Counted from the stretch's first letter, positions 31,967-44,244 are shown. The stretch: DNA of 64,000 nt from Russula earlei (GCA_025769875.1 JAGFNK010000291.1:1-64000), one strand, 5' to 3'. Numbers and translations are program-made. Notes: generated by a model not told the origin, from the letters alone.

Positions 31967-34500
31967 GGGAGCGAGGGGGCAAAGCGTAAGTGCATGACGG
32001 GTGGGGGTCGTCTCAAGGATATAAGTATTCGAGGTTCCGGTGCGGCGGGCGGCGGCTGTTGCGGCGCGGCGATGCAAAAACGCTCGATGCGCGCGCGTGT
32101 TCGGGTCCCCCGAGGAGCGCAAGCCTTTGCCTTTTCGAGTCAATTCCCTCTCCCAGGAAACACGTCGCTAAAGGCCTCAGTCCCGGGCCCCCGGAATTTC
32201 TTACATCGCTCTGGCGCGGGGGGTCCCGGGGGTTTACCGGGCCACCTCCGACACTACTCCACCCTTCGCATCGTTTGCTTCACTCTCGACCTCGCACAAG
32301 TCCCCTGACACCCTCGCACCAACCTGTTTGCCGACCTCGCCGAGTGGCCACAGCAGGCGAGAACAACAAAAGTGACCACGCATCTCAGCCTCCACGAACC
32401 CATGAGAATTTTCTATTGCTTTTTTTTTTGTCTCCCAGTCGAAATCTCCTCGGATCTTTCTGTGACGCAGCACGCGTGCACGACAGCACCACCTACAACA
32501 ACCCGTGTTTGTTCCCAGTAACGTGCTCTAACCATCAATCACCTCAGGGCGAATCGCGCTCAGGACGGTCTGTGTCTCTAGCGCTCCCCTCAATCTCCTG
32601 CACGCATGTACCGCCCCGTGAAATGATGCAGTTCGCTCCCGTCGGCCTTGGTCCTCCGCCCGCTCGCCCCACTTTCACCGAGATCACTTTGACCGATGCC
32701 ATCTTCCCACGTCCATCCCTCCACCTATAAGCAACACAACTTACGCTTGATCTTCCCATATTCCGAGTACCGGCTATATCGCACCCCGCACTTCTGCCTT
32801 CTACAACTGAGCACCTGTTTCAATGTGGAATCTTCATAATCCCATCCACTGCGAGCGCCTCGTAACCTAATTCTCATTTCCCACTGTATGCCACCAGGCG
32901 TCCACGTGCTCGCGCCACCTGCCGCGACGCCAGCCACTAACATGCCCCCAAGCTATACAATACGTGAAGCCCTGCCGGCGTTTTCCAAAGCCGCGTTTCT
33001 CGCTTTCGGCCCCGATCTTGGTCGGTATCTGAGCAGTTTCAGCCACCGGCAACCCACGCCATGTTACTTTGCGGCAGAGTCGCGGAGTTTGGGGTCCTCC
33101 CAACCTCACTACGCACTCGATTTCCAGGCGGGGATGTTGGTGTGCGCCGCGGCATCAGTCCAAATTATGATGACACTTTCCACCCTCGGAGAGGCTGCTC
33201 ACCGTCCGAGGATTCCGGCGCCTTGCATTTTTGCGACGTGCGTCTGTTGGGCATCGACACAACGCGTGTCCTGTCGAACCGGGACAGTGGCGTCTCCACG
33301 CCGCATCCGCAAGGCGCGCCGTGCGCCATCCACGCATGGTGCCATCCCTCGTGTGGTTCCTTCCCCTTCTTTCCCTAATTCGGCGATTGCGACTGCGGCC
33401 CGCCCCGCCGCTGTCGCTGACCGCGCATCCCCGGTGGCGCGCTGCATCACCTGATCATCTGATGCTAGCGACCGCCCTCCCTCTATATCTCGCCTTTCGC
33501 CAACTATCCGGCGTCACGTCACCTTAGCATACCTGCGCACTTCATCGCGCCACGAGCGTCGCTTCCATGCAAGTGCATTGCCGCCCCTTGAGCAAAACTG
33601 ATTCTGTATCCTTGCGGAACAGAACGGCACCACACCGGTCCTGCATGTCGATCGACCGATCCCGTCCGTCTTCAATTAGTCAGATACAGATGCGTCTCTC
33701 CGCTCCGCAGGCACGTACGTGTCTGGTCGGTGCCACGTCACAAGAGCAACGCCGCATCACCGCCCCCTCAGCGCACCCGACTAACAACGTTGTTGTGATT
33801 CATGTAACCTGGTAGGAATCGGAAGTTCTTTGTTCCTTGTTCCTTCTCGAGGGGATGCCATTGATCGGGAAGTGCATGCCTCGCGTCCGCGGTGCGGACA
33901 GTCCAGGTGGCCGTGCCTATCGATAGCGGGTTGCAGTGCGTCACCCGTATGCGCGGGCTTCCCGCCACCCACGCGCTGATGCTGACAAATGACGGCGCGA
34001 AGATGGCCGCCGTCTAAAGTGATGCCGCCAAGGCCCTGGAGGTTGTTTCCGCAGCCTATCTGCGTCATCTCCGCTCTCTTCTCGGAACGCGTGCGTTCCA
34101 CGCCTGCAGGGCGCGCTCAGGCAACCGTGCGTCGTAGTGAGCTCCACGGAGGCATCAAGCTTCAAACACTGATCCGTTTATGTTGCAGAACTCCCGTCTA
34201 CGCACTTTACCCACGGCGTGTGTATGCGCGTTCATTGTACCTGCTAGGCTAGATCAGAACATCCCCCGCCCGGTTTTTGTACAGATGTCAGGAGGCACGC
34301 GCACTGACCGCTTTGCACTTGTGAATGAAGCTCTACGACGCTCAATGCTTTTAATGCGTACGAACAACTCCTACAGGATAAAGACGGTTACCTTTGTGAT
34401 ACATATAACGCCTGATCCCCCAGAAGGACGAAGACTTTGGCACAGTTTTATAGTCATAAATATCCGCATAGAATCCAATTTGGATATTACAATAATATGA
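31967..34500. other. CpG-rich stretch without a recognised gene
   Basis: The first part should be promoter and 5' UTR of the zinc-finger gene; its pyrimidine-rich DNA includes many CCTC/CTTC runs. Several open frames exist on both strands (for example 32888-33454 plus and 33781-34101 minus), but none shows a domain, consistent splice signals or codon pattern. A poorly conserved or fragmentary gene at 32.8-34.2 kb cannot be excluded. CpG-rich composition ends near 34.4 kb. Confidence 0.4.
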
Positions 34501-36670
34501 GTGTCACCGCCACTTGGGGAAGAGGCAGTACTATCATGAGTTGGGAATTTCAAACCTTTTACTAAATCATGAATAGAAAAGGATTGACAACACATTTTTA
34601 TGATTGGTCTTTTGGAATTAATATATGAACTAGCCCCCTGAAGCATCACTTTGGTATAAGATGGATGGGTGGTTGTGTCAGAAGAAAGCCAATTGTACAA
34701 GTCCAAAAATTGGGAGTTTCAAACCTTTTGTCATGGATTGTCATGCTGACTCATACAACTGGTCCACTTCAGCAGTGTGTGTTGCATACAAAGGTGTGTA
34801 GCTGAGCAGCAGACTTTGAAATCTGATGGGCATTGGAGTACACACTATCATGCAGTTTCACCCTTTTGTCTCAGGCTGTGTCTCCCCTCCTGCTCCTCTG
34901 AGTTCTCTATAATTTTACACAAGGCTTTTATGATATGCATAGATGATATAAGGAACATTTTATGATCTTGTGTTAAGAAATACTTATATCCAGAACTGTT
35001 TTAATCAAATTTTAAGTCTTCCCCTATAATATCAGCAAGATTGCAAAGCAAGCACAAGCAAATTTCTTTATTTCTTTGATCCATAATTTGGTATACAGTA
35101 TTGGTAATATATCCAAGCAAGGATCAGCCAATTTGTTGTGGTGGTCTCTTATAAAACTGGGTTTTGAAACTCTCTGGTATTTTGAAACCCACAACATCAA
35201 CTAATTAAAATGAGAATGGAGAGTCAGGGTCTGCCCTGAGCTGCCTCCATTTGGATGCTTTCACTTACCAAGAATTCCCTTAAATGGATCCTTAAAGTTT
35301 ACTAAGCAATGAAAAAATTCTTTCAGCTGCGGCATCTTCATTTTATGAATGCGTGTTCATTTTTTTGTTCTGCCATCCTTCTTCCTCTCTTTCCCCTTTC
35401 CTTCCCACTCTTCCTTCTCCAAGGTCCCAGTTCAAGAATCTCAAGCCACCAATTTCCTCAAAATTTCACTGGCCTCATTAGAGTCTTCCCACAAGCTGTT
35501 GTTTCCACAGGTGCGTTTTTTGTTTTGTTTTCACATGCTCTCTCTCATGCTCTCCCTCTCCTTACTACCAAACAGTTTCTTCCTGGCTCTCAAGCTGCTT
35601 CCCCACTCCCATCTCCTGTGTCACTGCATTGGTGACAATGACGACAACTCAGGCATGGCCATAGTGCCCTCATGATGGCCACAAATTGTGAGTGTGGCCC
35701 ATGGCCACTGTGACGATCTGGCTGCTGTGATGGTGGTGTGCTCATGGCCATGACAACAGCACTGTAGTGTGCCAGGTCAGGGCACACGGAGTTCAGTGGG
35801 CTTGATCTGAGGGCAGGTACAAACAGAGAAGACCAGAGGGGAGCAAGCACCTTGCATGCAGTTGTTTAGCTTCTTGGCCTTTGCAGGCAGACTGATGTGA
35901 GCAGCAAAAAAGAGAATCTTCTATTCCTTGAGTCCAAAGAGTAGCTAAAAAGAGAGAGAGCATAAGGAATAGCTGAAATATGATGCATTGCGCATGCATG
36001 GGGGCAAGTACAAGTCATGTGATTCCATGCTCAGCCAGATCACATACCTTACAGCTCGTTTGCCCTGGTGAAGCACTCCACCCACTGGCCCCCATTCCCC
36101 TCCACTGGTGACAATGACAATGACTTGAGTATGGCCATGGCAACCTTGCAATGGCCACAAATCATGAGCATGGCCCATGGCCACTGTGATGATCTGGCTG
36201 CTGTGATGGCGACATGCCTATGGCCATGATGATGGCAGGCAAAGCTTTCTCTTGCTTGCTCTCCCATACTCTCACATTGCTTTTCACCTCAATGCCCTCT
36301 GCTTTGCCACCTCCTCTGGCATGTGTGACAACTCAGGCCAAGACCACAAGAACACTCTATGACCATGAAATCAATACTGTGCAACCATGAACCCAGTGTG
36401 CTTTATCCTTTTTTTATTTCTTTTTTACTTGCTCATTTTAACCTCTTCTCACAGCAACAGAACAGCCAGCACCATGGCAATGATGCAACCATCAGAATGT
36501 TGAGGAGTGATAAATGTATGTCACCTACATACAACCTGTTCACAGTTGACTCAGTCAAGAGGGTGACAGCAACAACCCTGAACATGCATCTATCATGTTC
36601 CTTTTCGCAGGTCCTCTCTCTTTGTGGCCAGCATGACTACCTGCCTCCCTGGACAAGCCTGGCTCACTCA
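34501..36670. repeat. CpG-poor repeat DNA, includes an empty-site paralogue and a local duplication
   Basis: About 35020-35200 is the inverted paralogue of the DNA that flanks the MITE at 14644-16085. Segments 35640-35770 and 36110-36240 are duplicates (both contain GCCCATGGCCACTGTGA and GATCTGGCTGCTGTGATGG). No gene is recognised. Open frames here are short and stop-rich. Confidence 0.5.
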
Positions 36671-37430
36671 GAATGAATTTTCAGTGGTGTGCACAGGTAA
36701 CCAATGGATCAGATAAAGTGGGTAAGCAGCAGTGCCCATGCTGCTCCTCCTCACTTTCCTTCCATGCCTTTCCTCCCATTTCTCTTCTGTTTGTATGTGT
36801 GGTCCTGCATGTCTACCTCTGCTCTTGGAAGACCCTTGCCCACACTGCTTTCTTCTTCCCAGACACCAGATGCCTGCTGCCATGCCACTATTGCAACACC
36901 ACCCAAGTTCCACTCTGCTGGCCTCCACTTGGAGCTCCCATGCAACAGTCTGCCCTCCCCACATTCTTCAAGCAGATTCTGTCCATGACATGCAAGTTTC
37001 CTTGGATATCATTGGCCTGTTTCTCTGCGCAAGCATGTGTGTATTTTTCCCTTTGTTTCCTCTTTTTTTTTTTGCTTTTGGCCTTTGTAATCCACTCTAG
37101 ATTTGATACCTGATGGCATGCAACGCGATTTTAATGCATTGAGCTCTGTGGTTTGTTTCTCTATTTATTTCCATTGCTTTCTCTCCCATGTGCTTGATTT
37201 TTGCACATTGCAACGACCAGGTGTGATTTTCCTTTTTCTATTTATGATCCCTCTCTCATACCCTCCCCCCTCTCCTTGAGTGCTCCAGGCTCCCTCCAGA
37301 CATGATCATACAATCCCCACACTCAACCCAGATGACAAGAAATGCGCAGTTTCACACATGTGCTATCATACCATGTGTGTGTGTGTTTCTTTTTTTCTTT
37401 CATTCATGTATATGACAGTTCTCACTCAGA
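36671..37430. repeat. CpG-poor, pyrimidine-rich repeat modules
   Basis: 36680-36740 resembles 39600-39660 (AACCAATGGATCAGAT / AACCAACAGATCAGAT followed by GGTAAGCAGCAGTGC). 37260-37400 resembles 39690-39800 and 41070-41200 (GGTACAATCCCC-type core, then a CA/TG-rich stretch and a T-rich tract). No gene is recognised. Confidence 0.45.
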
Positions 37431-37707
37431 TGTTGTCGCGAAACAGGTAATGCAACTTGACAGGAGGTGTTCGAGGTGCTTGGGATTCTGCAGCCTGCTG
37501 GGGATGGGCAAGATGCTGCTTGCATGGGTCGTGGTGCATCACATGGACTGCAAGCTCATTCGTGTGTCTGGGTCCGAATTGGTGCAGAGGTGCATCATCG
37601 GCAAGGGTTCCTGCATGGTGCGCGAGCTCTTTCTCATGGCAGGCAAGCATGCACCAAGGAGGACAAAATTGCCTCTATTGGGAGCTTGTGTGGAGTGGGT
37701 CTGGTGG
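37431..37707 (+). pseudogene. Fragment of a 26S proteasome ATPase (RPT6/PSMC5-like), degenerate
   Basis: Reading across shifting frames gives [57 protein letters not shown] and IASIGS. These align in order with the AAA domain of RPT6: the stretch before Walker A, the Walker A end [26 protein letters not shown], then MVRELFVMAREHAP and DSIGS. The Walker A lysine survives, but the P-loop glycines and frame are damaged. RPT6 normally has about 400 residues; only about 85 remain. The fragment ends where an LTR begins at 37708. CpG is depleted as in the surrounding repeats, so this is a captured or duplicated gene piece and not the functional gene. Confidence 0.7.
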
Positions 37708-38471
37708 TGTTATGAACCAAGGCCAGGTCCTGGCCATATATTGTCCTACTTTACTCAAGAAAGACCCCTCTTGCTTTGCATGGTCAACACACTTCCGTTT
37801 TCTGGGCTATCCCTCCTGCAGTACAAGATATTGCTATTGCAAAAGGCACTATAACACGACCAGGCACCCATTTCCTAATCGGGTAATCATCGCGTGGCAG
37901 CCACATGGCCACTCAGCCACCAAGAACCTGAAACAGCAGCATGAACTCCTACAAACTGTTGCATAACTCATATGACAACATCTAAGCCCCAATGACATCA
38001 TGGCTGACTGAGCAACTCCACAGTGACCTCATTGGCTCACTAAGTGCTCCACAATGACATCATAAGGATGTCATCACTCCACAATGATCAGTAAGATGCT
38101 CAGTAAGCCTGAAACCTGACACAAGCAAGTTTATGCCTCTGTAGTCCTATTGGATGGTACCAAGGAGTCTAGAATAGTTCCTATTCTTTGTAATTGACCC
38201 TGTACACAGTATATAAGCCCCAATGTAGCATGGCAGTTGTCAGTCTGTCCATTTATGATACTCTCATCCTCCTGGGTACTCCCCTGCAACCGCTCAGTTT
38301 AAAGTCTTCCCTCGTCCTCAAGGTACTCTTCAATGACTGCCTTGTCTAAAGCCCCTCACTACACTGGCCTCTACCCTTTGCCTCTGTCTCTTGCAACATC
38401 TACCAGTACCCCTCTGGTACCTCCTTGTCATTTGGCTAGTCCTGCTGTTCAATGCCATCTATGCCACATAC
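37708..38471. mobile_element. Partial LTR (5' part), same family as 27036-27863
   Basis: Starts TGTTATGAACCAAGG and follows the solo LTR at 27036 until about 38471, where an A/T-rich fold-back insertion begins. No target duplication with the 3' part ending at 39598 (GGTGG before, GCATG after). Confidence 0.7.
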
Positions 38472-39380
38472 TTTTCATCATTTTGTCATTGGAATAAAGA
38501 TGTCAGGGAGATAAAGTTTTGTTATAATCATTCATGACAACAAAATCTAGCATTTTAGAAAACATAATGTTAACGTTTTTCATGCAGAAAGGTTTTGAAT
38601 ACATTCACAATTTTGTCAAAGGAAAAATTGTGACAAAACTGAATATGAAATCCTAAAGATGTTTTATCATTTTGTTTTTAACATTTAGATATATTATGGT
38701 CAATTCTGAATGATGCTGGACATCTATACACCATAAAAAGAGGCCATAAAGTTTGTGCCAAGTCATGACAGCACAAGTGACACAACTTTATGGCCTCTTT
38801 TTGTGGTGTATAGATGTCCAGTATCATTCAGAATTGACCATAATATATCTAAATGTTATAAACAAAATGATAAAACATCTTTAGGATTTCATATTCAGTT
38901 TTGTCACAATCTTTCCTTTGACAAAATTGTGAATGTATTCAAAAACTTTCTTCATTAAAAATGATAACATTATGTTTTCTATAGGGCTAGATTTTGTTCT
39001 CATCAATGATTATAACAAAACTTTATCTCCCTAACATCCTTATTCAAGTCACAAAACTGTTTCAAAAATTCCAAAAATTTCACAATTTTTATTCCACCTT
39101 TTTCATAAACCCAAATTTTGCAGTTTTGATTTTTTCACAATTATGTTTCACTCAAAATTTTAAAATAAGTTAAAAGTTTTTTAATATAATGTATGTCCTA
39201 AAACCTTGTCAATATTATTTAATTATATTATTTCATCATTTTGTAACAGGAATTTATGGTAACAAAATATAAAATTAATCTTCACAAATTGTTTGCTACA
39301 AATTTGTATGAAAATAATAAATTTTGTTTTTCAAAATGTTACAGTTTTGTCATTCACATAAGTTGATCTCCCAACCAGTG
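38472..39380. repeat. A/T-rich fold-back element (long hairpin)
   Basis: 38481-38756 and 38778-39056 are near-perfect inverted repeats (about 275 bp per arm, roughly nine bases in ten alike by eye) separated by about 20 bp. An A/T-rich tail of about 320 bp follows on the right, up to the resumption of LTR sequence at 39381. The motif TTTCATCATTTTGT occurs at 38474 and again near 39231. No coding capacity. Confidence 0.8.
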
Positions 39381-39598
39381 AAGGTACTCTTCAATGACCA
39401 CCTTGTCTAAAGCCCCTTCACTGCACTGGCCTCCAACCTTCGCCTCTGCCTTCTGCAACATGTACCAGTCCCCGTCTGGTACCTTCTAGTCATTTGGCTT
39501 GTCCTCTTGTTCAACGCCATTTACACCATGTACTGTCTGTTTCGACCCTTGCCCACCTGCTCCTGAGTCCTTAGTGATCAGCAGTATGTGTCTTGACA
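39381..39598. mobile_element. Partial LTR (3' part) of the 27036-27863 family
   Basis: Matches the last ~220 bp of the LTR (AAGGTACTCTTCAA... to TGTCTTGACA). It overlaps the content of the 5' part at 37708-38471, so the two are remnants of different LTR copies or of a rearranged one. Confidence 0.7.
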
Positions 39599-41300
39599 GC
39601 ATGCAGGCAACCAACAGATCAGATGACGCAGGTAAGCAGCAGTGCTGATGCTGATCAGGTGCGTTATTCTTTTTTGACAGCTCTCTCTCATACTCCACCC
39701 TTTTCTCAAGTGCTCCAAGCTCCCTCCACATGTAATGGTACAATCCCCACTCTCAATACTCGGATGGCATGTTATCACATGTTAAGCTATGTGCATGTGC
39801 TTTCTTTTTTTTTCTTTCAGGTGCATTTTTTTATTTTTTCTCACCCTTTTTAACCTCTTCTCACAGCATGCCCATTTTTCTTGGGCTTCAATTCTGCTGC
39901 AGATAGCCAAAATTTGATTAGGTACACACTCTCCATGGCCAACTCGATGACCGAGCTCCAGGGCAGACCAGTATGCAGATCTGTACACTGTTCTGGCACT
40001 GCTACACCTTAACCCCAACCAGCCATTCCAGGACAACCCATACCACGGGGCAGTTCTCCAGATGTTTGACCAGGCCATGATGGGTGAGGCAATCCCAATG
40101 ATGCAGCTTGCTGGCAGTCACATGCCCAGTGTAGGTTTGGTGTACAGTGGCAACCTTGGTGGGCATGCATCACCTGGCCTGCACATGCAAACACCTGTCC
40201 CAGTATGTGCAGCAACTCCAGGCCAAGACTTATCTGTGCGTGTTTCGTTTTTTGCTTTTCACTCCATCAGCATCAATCACCCCCCACCCATCCATGCAAC
40301 TCAATCCATCTGGCAAGAAATGGGTGATTTCTTGCATGCACAATCTTCACACATTCAGCTGTGTGCATGTGTATTGTTTTTCCTTTTATTTTCATGTGAG
40401 ATATCATGGCAGTGCCACCACACATCATAACATTGTCCTTGGGCTTCGACAATGACTTTGCAGCCTTTATCTCTGTGCCACCCATGATCATTCTCACCAG
40501 CCCTGCAGCAACAGCAATGACAATGGTGATCATGCCCATGGCATCTGGATACATTGCCCACTTGCTTCTCTCAACCCACACCAGCGGCTCTTTCCACTCT
40601 TTGCACTCTGGGACATCTGATGTTGATGTTAGGGAAGACACTGGTTACGAAGTGCTCAACAGTCGCTGTTCTTTCAATCTCTTGATTGAGCATGAACATG
40701 AGCACATGCTTGTGTTTGACAATAAGGGTATGGGCCTATGCACGTTGATCAGCCAGCAAGTCACTGCACTAGATGACACTCCTTTTGACTTGACCACAGA
40801 AAGGCATAAACAGCCACCACAAGCCCACATGCAATCATTCTCATGTAGACCAGATGCATTTTTTCAAGACTCTCCAAGTCTCTGTCTATGACTTGCCAGA
40901 TCCAGCTGGCTTTCTTTTACCAGTGCATGCATGCATATGTTTTTCCTTTTCTCTTTCTATCTAACACCCACTTCTGACTGAAGGACGCATGACCAGCCAA
41001 TTCCCCCTCCCAATGGCAGTGGCACATTTGCTACCATTGATGATACCATCACTGCGACATTCACCCCTTCCCCCTCCACACTCAATGGTACAATCCCCTC
41101 ACTCAATACCTGGATGGCAAGAAACACGTGCTTTCCCATGTGCGTGAATGTTGCATGTTTGTGTCAATGCATTTTTCCTTTTTTCTTCTTTCTTTTTGTA
41201 CAAATTGTCACTCAGATGTTGATAAACAAGGAATGCAAATGCCTGTTCCAGCATGTGTTGGACCTTCAGACCAAAACCATGAGAACAAGGTCCATGAAGC
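39599..41300. repeat. Repeat modules with exon-like segments, no gene recognised
   Basis: Exon-like segments such as LALLHLNPNQPFQDNPYHGAV (about 39990-40050) and HMQTPVPVCAA (about 40180-40215; its cousin NMQMPVPACVG is at about 41235-41265) are separated by T-rich, intron-like modules that recur (39690-39850, 40260-40400, 41070-41220). A 161-codon frame at 40406-40891 has no recognised domain. This may be a string of captured gene fragments; I cannot identify their sources. Confidence 0.4.
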
Positions 41301-42130
41301 TGTTACAAACTGAGGCCAGGTCCTGGCCACATGTTGTCCTACCGTACTCAAGAAAGACCCCTCTCACTTTACATCATCAACACCCTTCCGTTTTCTGGGC
41401 TATCCCTCCTGTGGTACAAGATATCACTATTGCAAAGGCACTATAACATGACCAGGCACCCATTTCTTAATCGGGTAATCATCGTGTGGCAGCCACATGG
41501 CCACTCAGCCACCAAGAAACCCGGAACAGCAGCATGAACTCCTACAAACTGTTGCATAACTCCTATGACATCATCTAAGCCCCAATGACATCATGGCTGA
41601 CTGAGCAAATCCACAGTGACCTCATTGACTCACTAAGCACTCCACAGTGACATTATAAGCATGTCATCACTCCACAATGATCAGTAATATGCTCAGTAAG
41701 CCTGGAACCTGACACAAGTGAGTTTATGCCCCTGTAGTCCTATTGGATGGTACCAAGGGGTCTAGAATAGTTCCTACTCTTTGTAATTGACCCTGTACAC
41801 AGTATATAAGCCCCAATGTAGCATGGCAGTTGTCAGACTGTCCATTTGTGATACTCTCATCTTCCTGGGTACTCCCCCACAACCGCTCAGTTTAAAGACT
41901 TCCCTTGCCTCCAAGGTACTCTTCAACGACTGCCTTGTCTAAAGCCCCTTTGCTGCACTGGCCTCTAACCTTCGCCTCTGCCTCCAGCTACATGTACCAG
42001 TCCCCATCTGGTATATCCTAGTCATTTGGCTTGTCCTCTTGTTCAATGCTGCCTACACTGTGTACCATCTGTTCCGACCCTTGCCCACCTGCTCCTGAGT
42101 CCCTAAGGATCAGCAGTACATGTCTTGACA
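41301..42130. mobile_element. Solo LTR (830 bp), TSD GAAGC
   Basis: TGTTACAAACTGAGGCC...TGTCTTGACA, flanked by GAAGC at 41296-41300 and 42131-42135. Same family as 27036-27863; promoter-like CAGTATATAAGCCCC at about 41800. Confidence 0.85.
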
Positions 42131-42149
42131 GAAGCCTTTGCTGCTCAAC

Positions 42150-42702
42150 TGTTAGGATTCTTGCGTTCTCATCTGCTTACCTATGCCTTGGTGACTCATC
42201 ATTCTCGTCTGCTCACCTATGCCTTGGTGACTCATCCGTGCTTACTTCTGCTTAGTGATTGCTTAGTGATATGCTTAGTGATTGGCTTATTGATTGCTTA
42301 CTCACTGCTTACTGTTTGATGACAGATACTAGGAAAGAATGACTCATGTGTGAGTCATTTCTGATACCTTTGAATTGCGCTCTACACTTTTGGATACTAC
42401 TGGTTCTTAGCTATGTGCACCCCAAGTGTTGTACAAATTGGATCATCTGTTGTCGAGATATCATATAAATACTCTGCTGTACCAAGAAGTCAAGCCTTAC
42501 ACTTGACTTACCCTCTTACAAGAAACAATTATCTTGTCAACACTCTAAACAAACTACTGTGATTGCTCTAAGTGAAAGAGGCCCCTCTCATCTCTTACAT
42601 CTAATCTTCCTGAGATAATATCAAAGGGTTTGAAGTCTAGTGCTTGAACTATATCAAGCAACTCTTTCACTAAGAGTTGGTAACAAAGATCAGATCTTAA
42701 CA
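42150..42702. mobile_element. Solo LTR (553 bp), TSD TCAAC
   Basis: TGTTAGGATTCTTGCG...GATCTTAACA, flanked by TCAAC at 42145-42149 and 42703-42707. TATA-like ATATCATATAAATACTC at about 42463. It lies only 14 bp beyond the target duplication of the preceding solo LTR. Confidence 0.75.
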
Positions 42703-42707
42703 TCAAC

Positions 42708-43575
42708 CATGAATATCCTGTGCATGCTTTTCTTTTTCTTTTTCATCTTGCTTTACTCATGATTTCTAACCCCTCATAGTGATGGCATGGGCAGGACCAC
42801 AGCAATGATACTGCTATCAAGCCAGACATCAAGTGACAAGTCACTTGATTGCTCCCACAATCTGGGATTTTGTGCTTGACTGGCATTTGTTTTCATTTTC
42901 ATTTTCATGCATTCTCTCCCCTTCTCTTTTCCCTCCTCCTTTCCTCAGTGCACCAATCACCTCAATGCCAACAAAACTCCACAGGTCCACCATCCCCCAA
43001 CACTGTCACTGACTCCAAATGGTGCAGTTGTACCCCCACTGCCCCCGTCTCAGCAATAGCAGCTCCCCATACAGGCTGGCCAGAGAGTGACAAAAGATGG
43101 GAAGAACCTCAGATAACTTATGATCATGTGTTCATCCCTGCAGAGCCCGTGGATGCCTTTGGCATCCCACAGGCTACTATGAGGTGTCTTGAGGTACACT
43201 CCCCAAATCTAAGTTCTGTCAAGAGTGCTAATGTCCCTTCCAGTTGGTGGAAAGCATCACCCAGATGACTGATCTTATGTACTACTTGCACATCAAAGGT
43301 GTTGGTCCCTTTGGGTGCATACCATGCATTAATGAAAGCTCTGACATGCTGATTCACAAGTCTACCAGCTCCAGGTGTTCCAACCAAATTCACAGCCATT
43401 AGTGGATGGGACCCACCATCACTGTCAGCAATGGCTACAGCCTGCCAGAATGCAAGCAGCATGACTGAGAGTGTGACCAAGACTGGGAGCAAGAAAGGGG
43501 ACTGCTGAGGGCATGAGAGTGGGAAAGGGAGCATGAAGCAGAGGACAGTGTCCAGTGCTTTGCACATGCTCTTTT
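42708..43575. other. CpG-poor DNA with a possible captured gene fragment
   Basis: Plus-strand 42849-43268 and minus-strand 43588-43124 frames are open but carry no recognised domain. The minus frame (NAWYAPKGTNTFDVQVVHK) looks more protein-like. Not called as a gene. Confidence 0.3.
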
Positions 43576-44202
43576 TGTCATGAACCATTTCCCAGAGAAG
43601 GCCCTTGAAGGACCCTTCCTTATGAGAGGAAACCTAGCCTCCATGGTGTCACCCTGTTCACATGGACAAAAGGGGTGAGTAGAGGTGTCCACAATATCAC
43701 AAATGCATTGTTGCGCAAGCAATTCTTGGCACAATCAACATACAGCAAGCCCCACTTAATGGCAACCCTTTTAGCAATAAAGGACAGTACTATAGCCTCC
43801 CTAAGGACCCTTTAGGACAACCATAAGTGCTCTACAATAGGCACTAACACAATACTAAAGACCCTACAACATGTTATTAGACTAACTCTAATAACTATAG
43901 AATGAACTATAAGGCAATACTAAGGACCCTAATAGAACTATAGAAGGGGCCTTATAAGCAACTCTATTCCCTGGACCAAACTACAAGTCCTCAAATGACT
44001 GGCCCTAAACTAACTAACAGCAAATGATCAGGTGTTTTGCACATGTACTAAAGAGGTGAACATGTGGACAGTAAAGGCTCTTACTCATCAAGAGGAGCCT
44101 CCTTACTCAGCAGCTTACTGAGCATGACTGAGCATGCTCAGTAAGCACACTCTGACTTCTTACTCATCACTCTATTGTGCTTGATAACAAGGTTATGACT
44201 TG

Positions 44203-44204
<2 letters not shown>
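43576..44204. mobile_element. Truncated LTR of the 16389-17350 family
   Basis: Starts TGTCATGAACCATTTCC and follows the solo LTR at 16389 to about GACTTGTTC, where a TG microsatellite takes over. The last ~300 bp are missing. Confidence 0.75.

Positions 44205-44205
<1 letters not shown>

Positions 44206-44243
<38 letters not shown>
44206..44243. repeat. (TG)n microsatellite, about 19 units
   Basis: Uninterrupted TG dinucleotides exactly at the breakpoint of the truncated LTR. Confidence 0.95.

Positions 44244-44244
<1 letters not shown>

Noticed and set aside
32888..33454. 188-codon plus-strand frame upstream of the zinc-finger gene
   Set aside because: CpG-rich sequence gives open frames on several strands; no domain, and no frame is preferred.
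37431..37707. Functional RPT6 proteasome subunit gene
   Set aside because: Only about 85 of ~400 residues, frame shifts, damaged P-loop, and truncated by an LTR.
37708..39598. A single LTR-flanked element formed by the LTR pieces at 37708 and 39598
   Set aside because: The two pieces overlap in content, the flanks do not form a target duplication, and the DNA between them is a hairpin with no retroelement genes.
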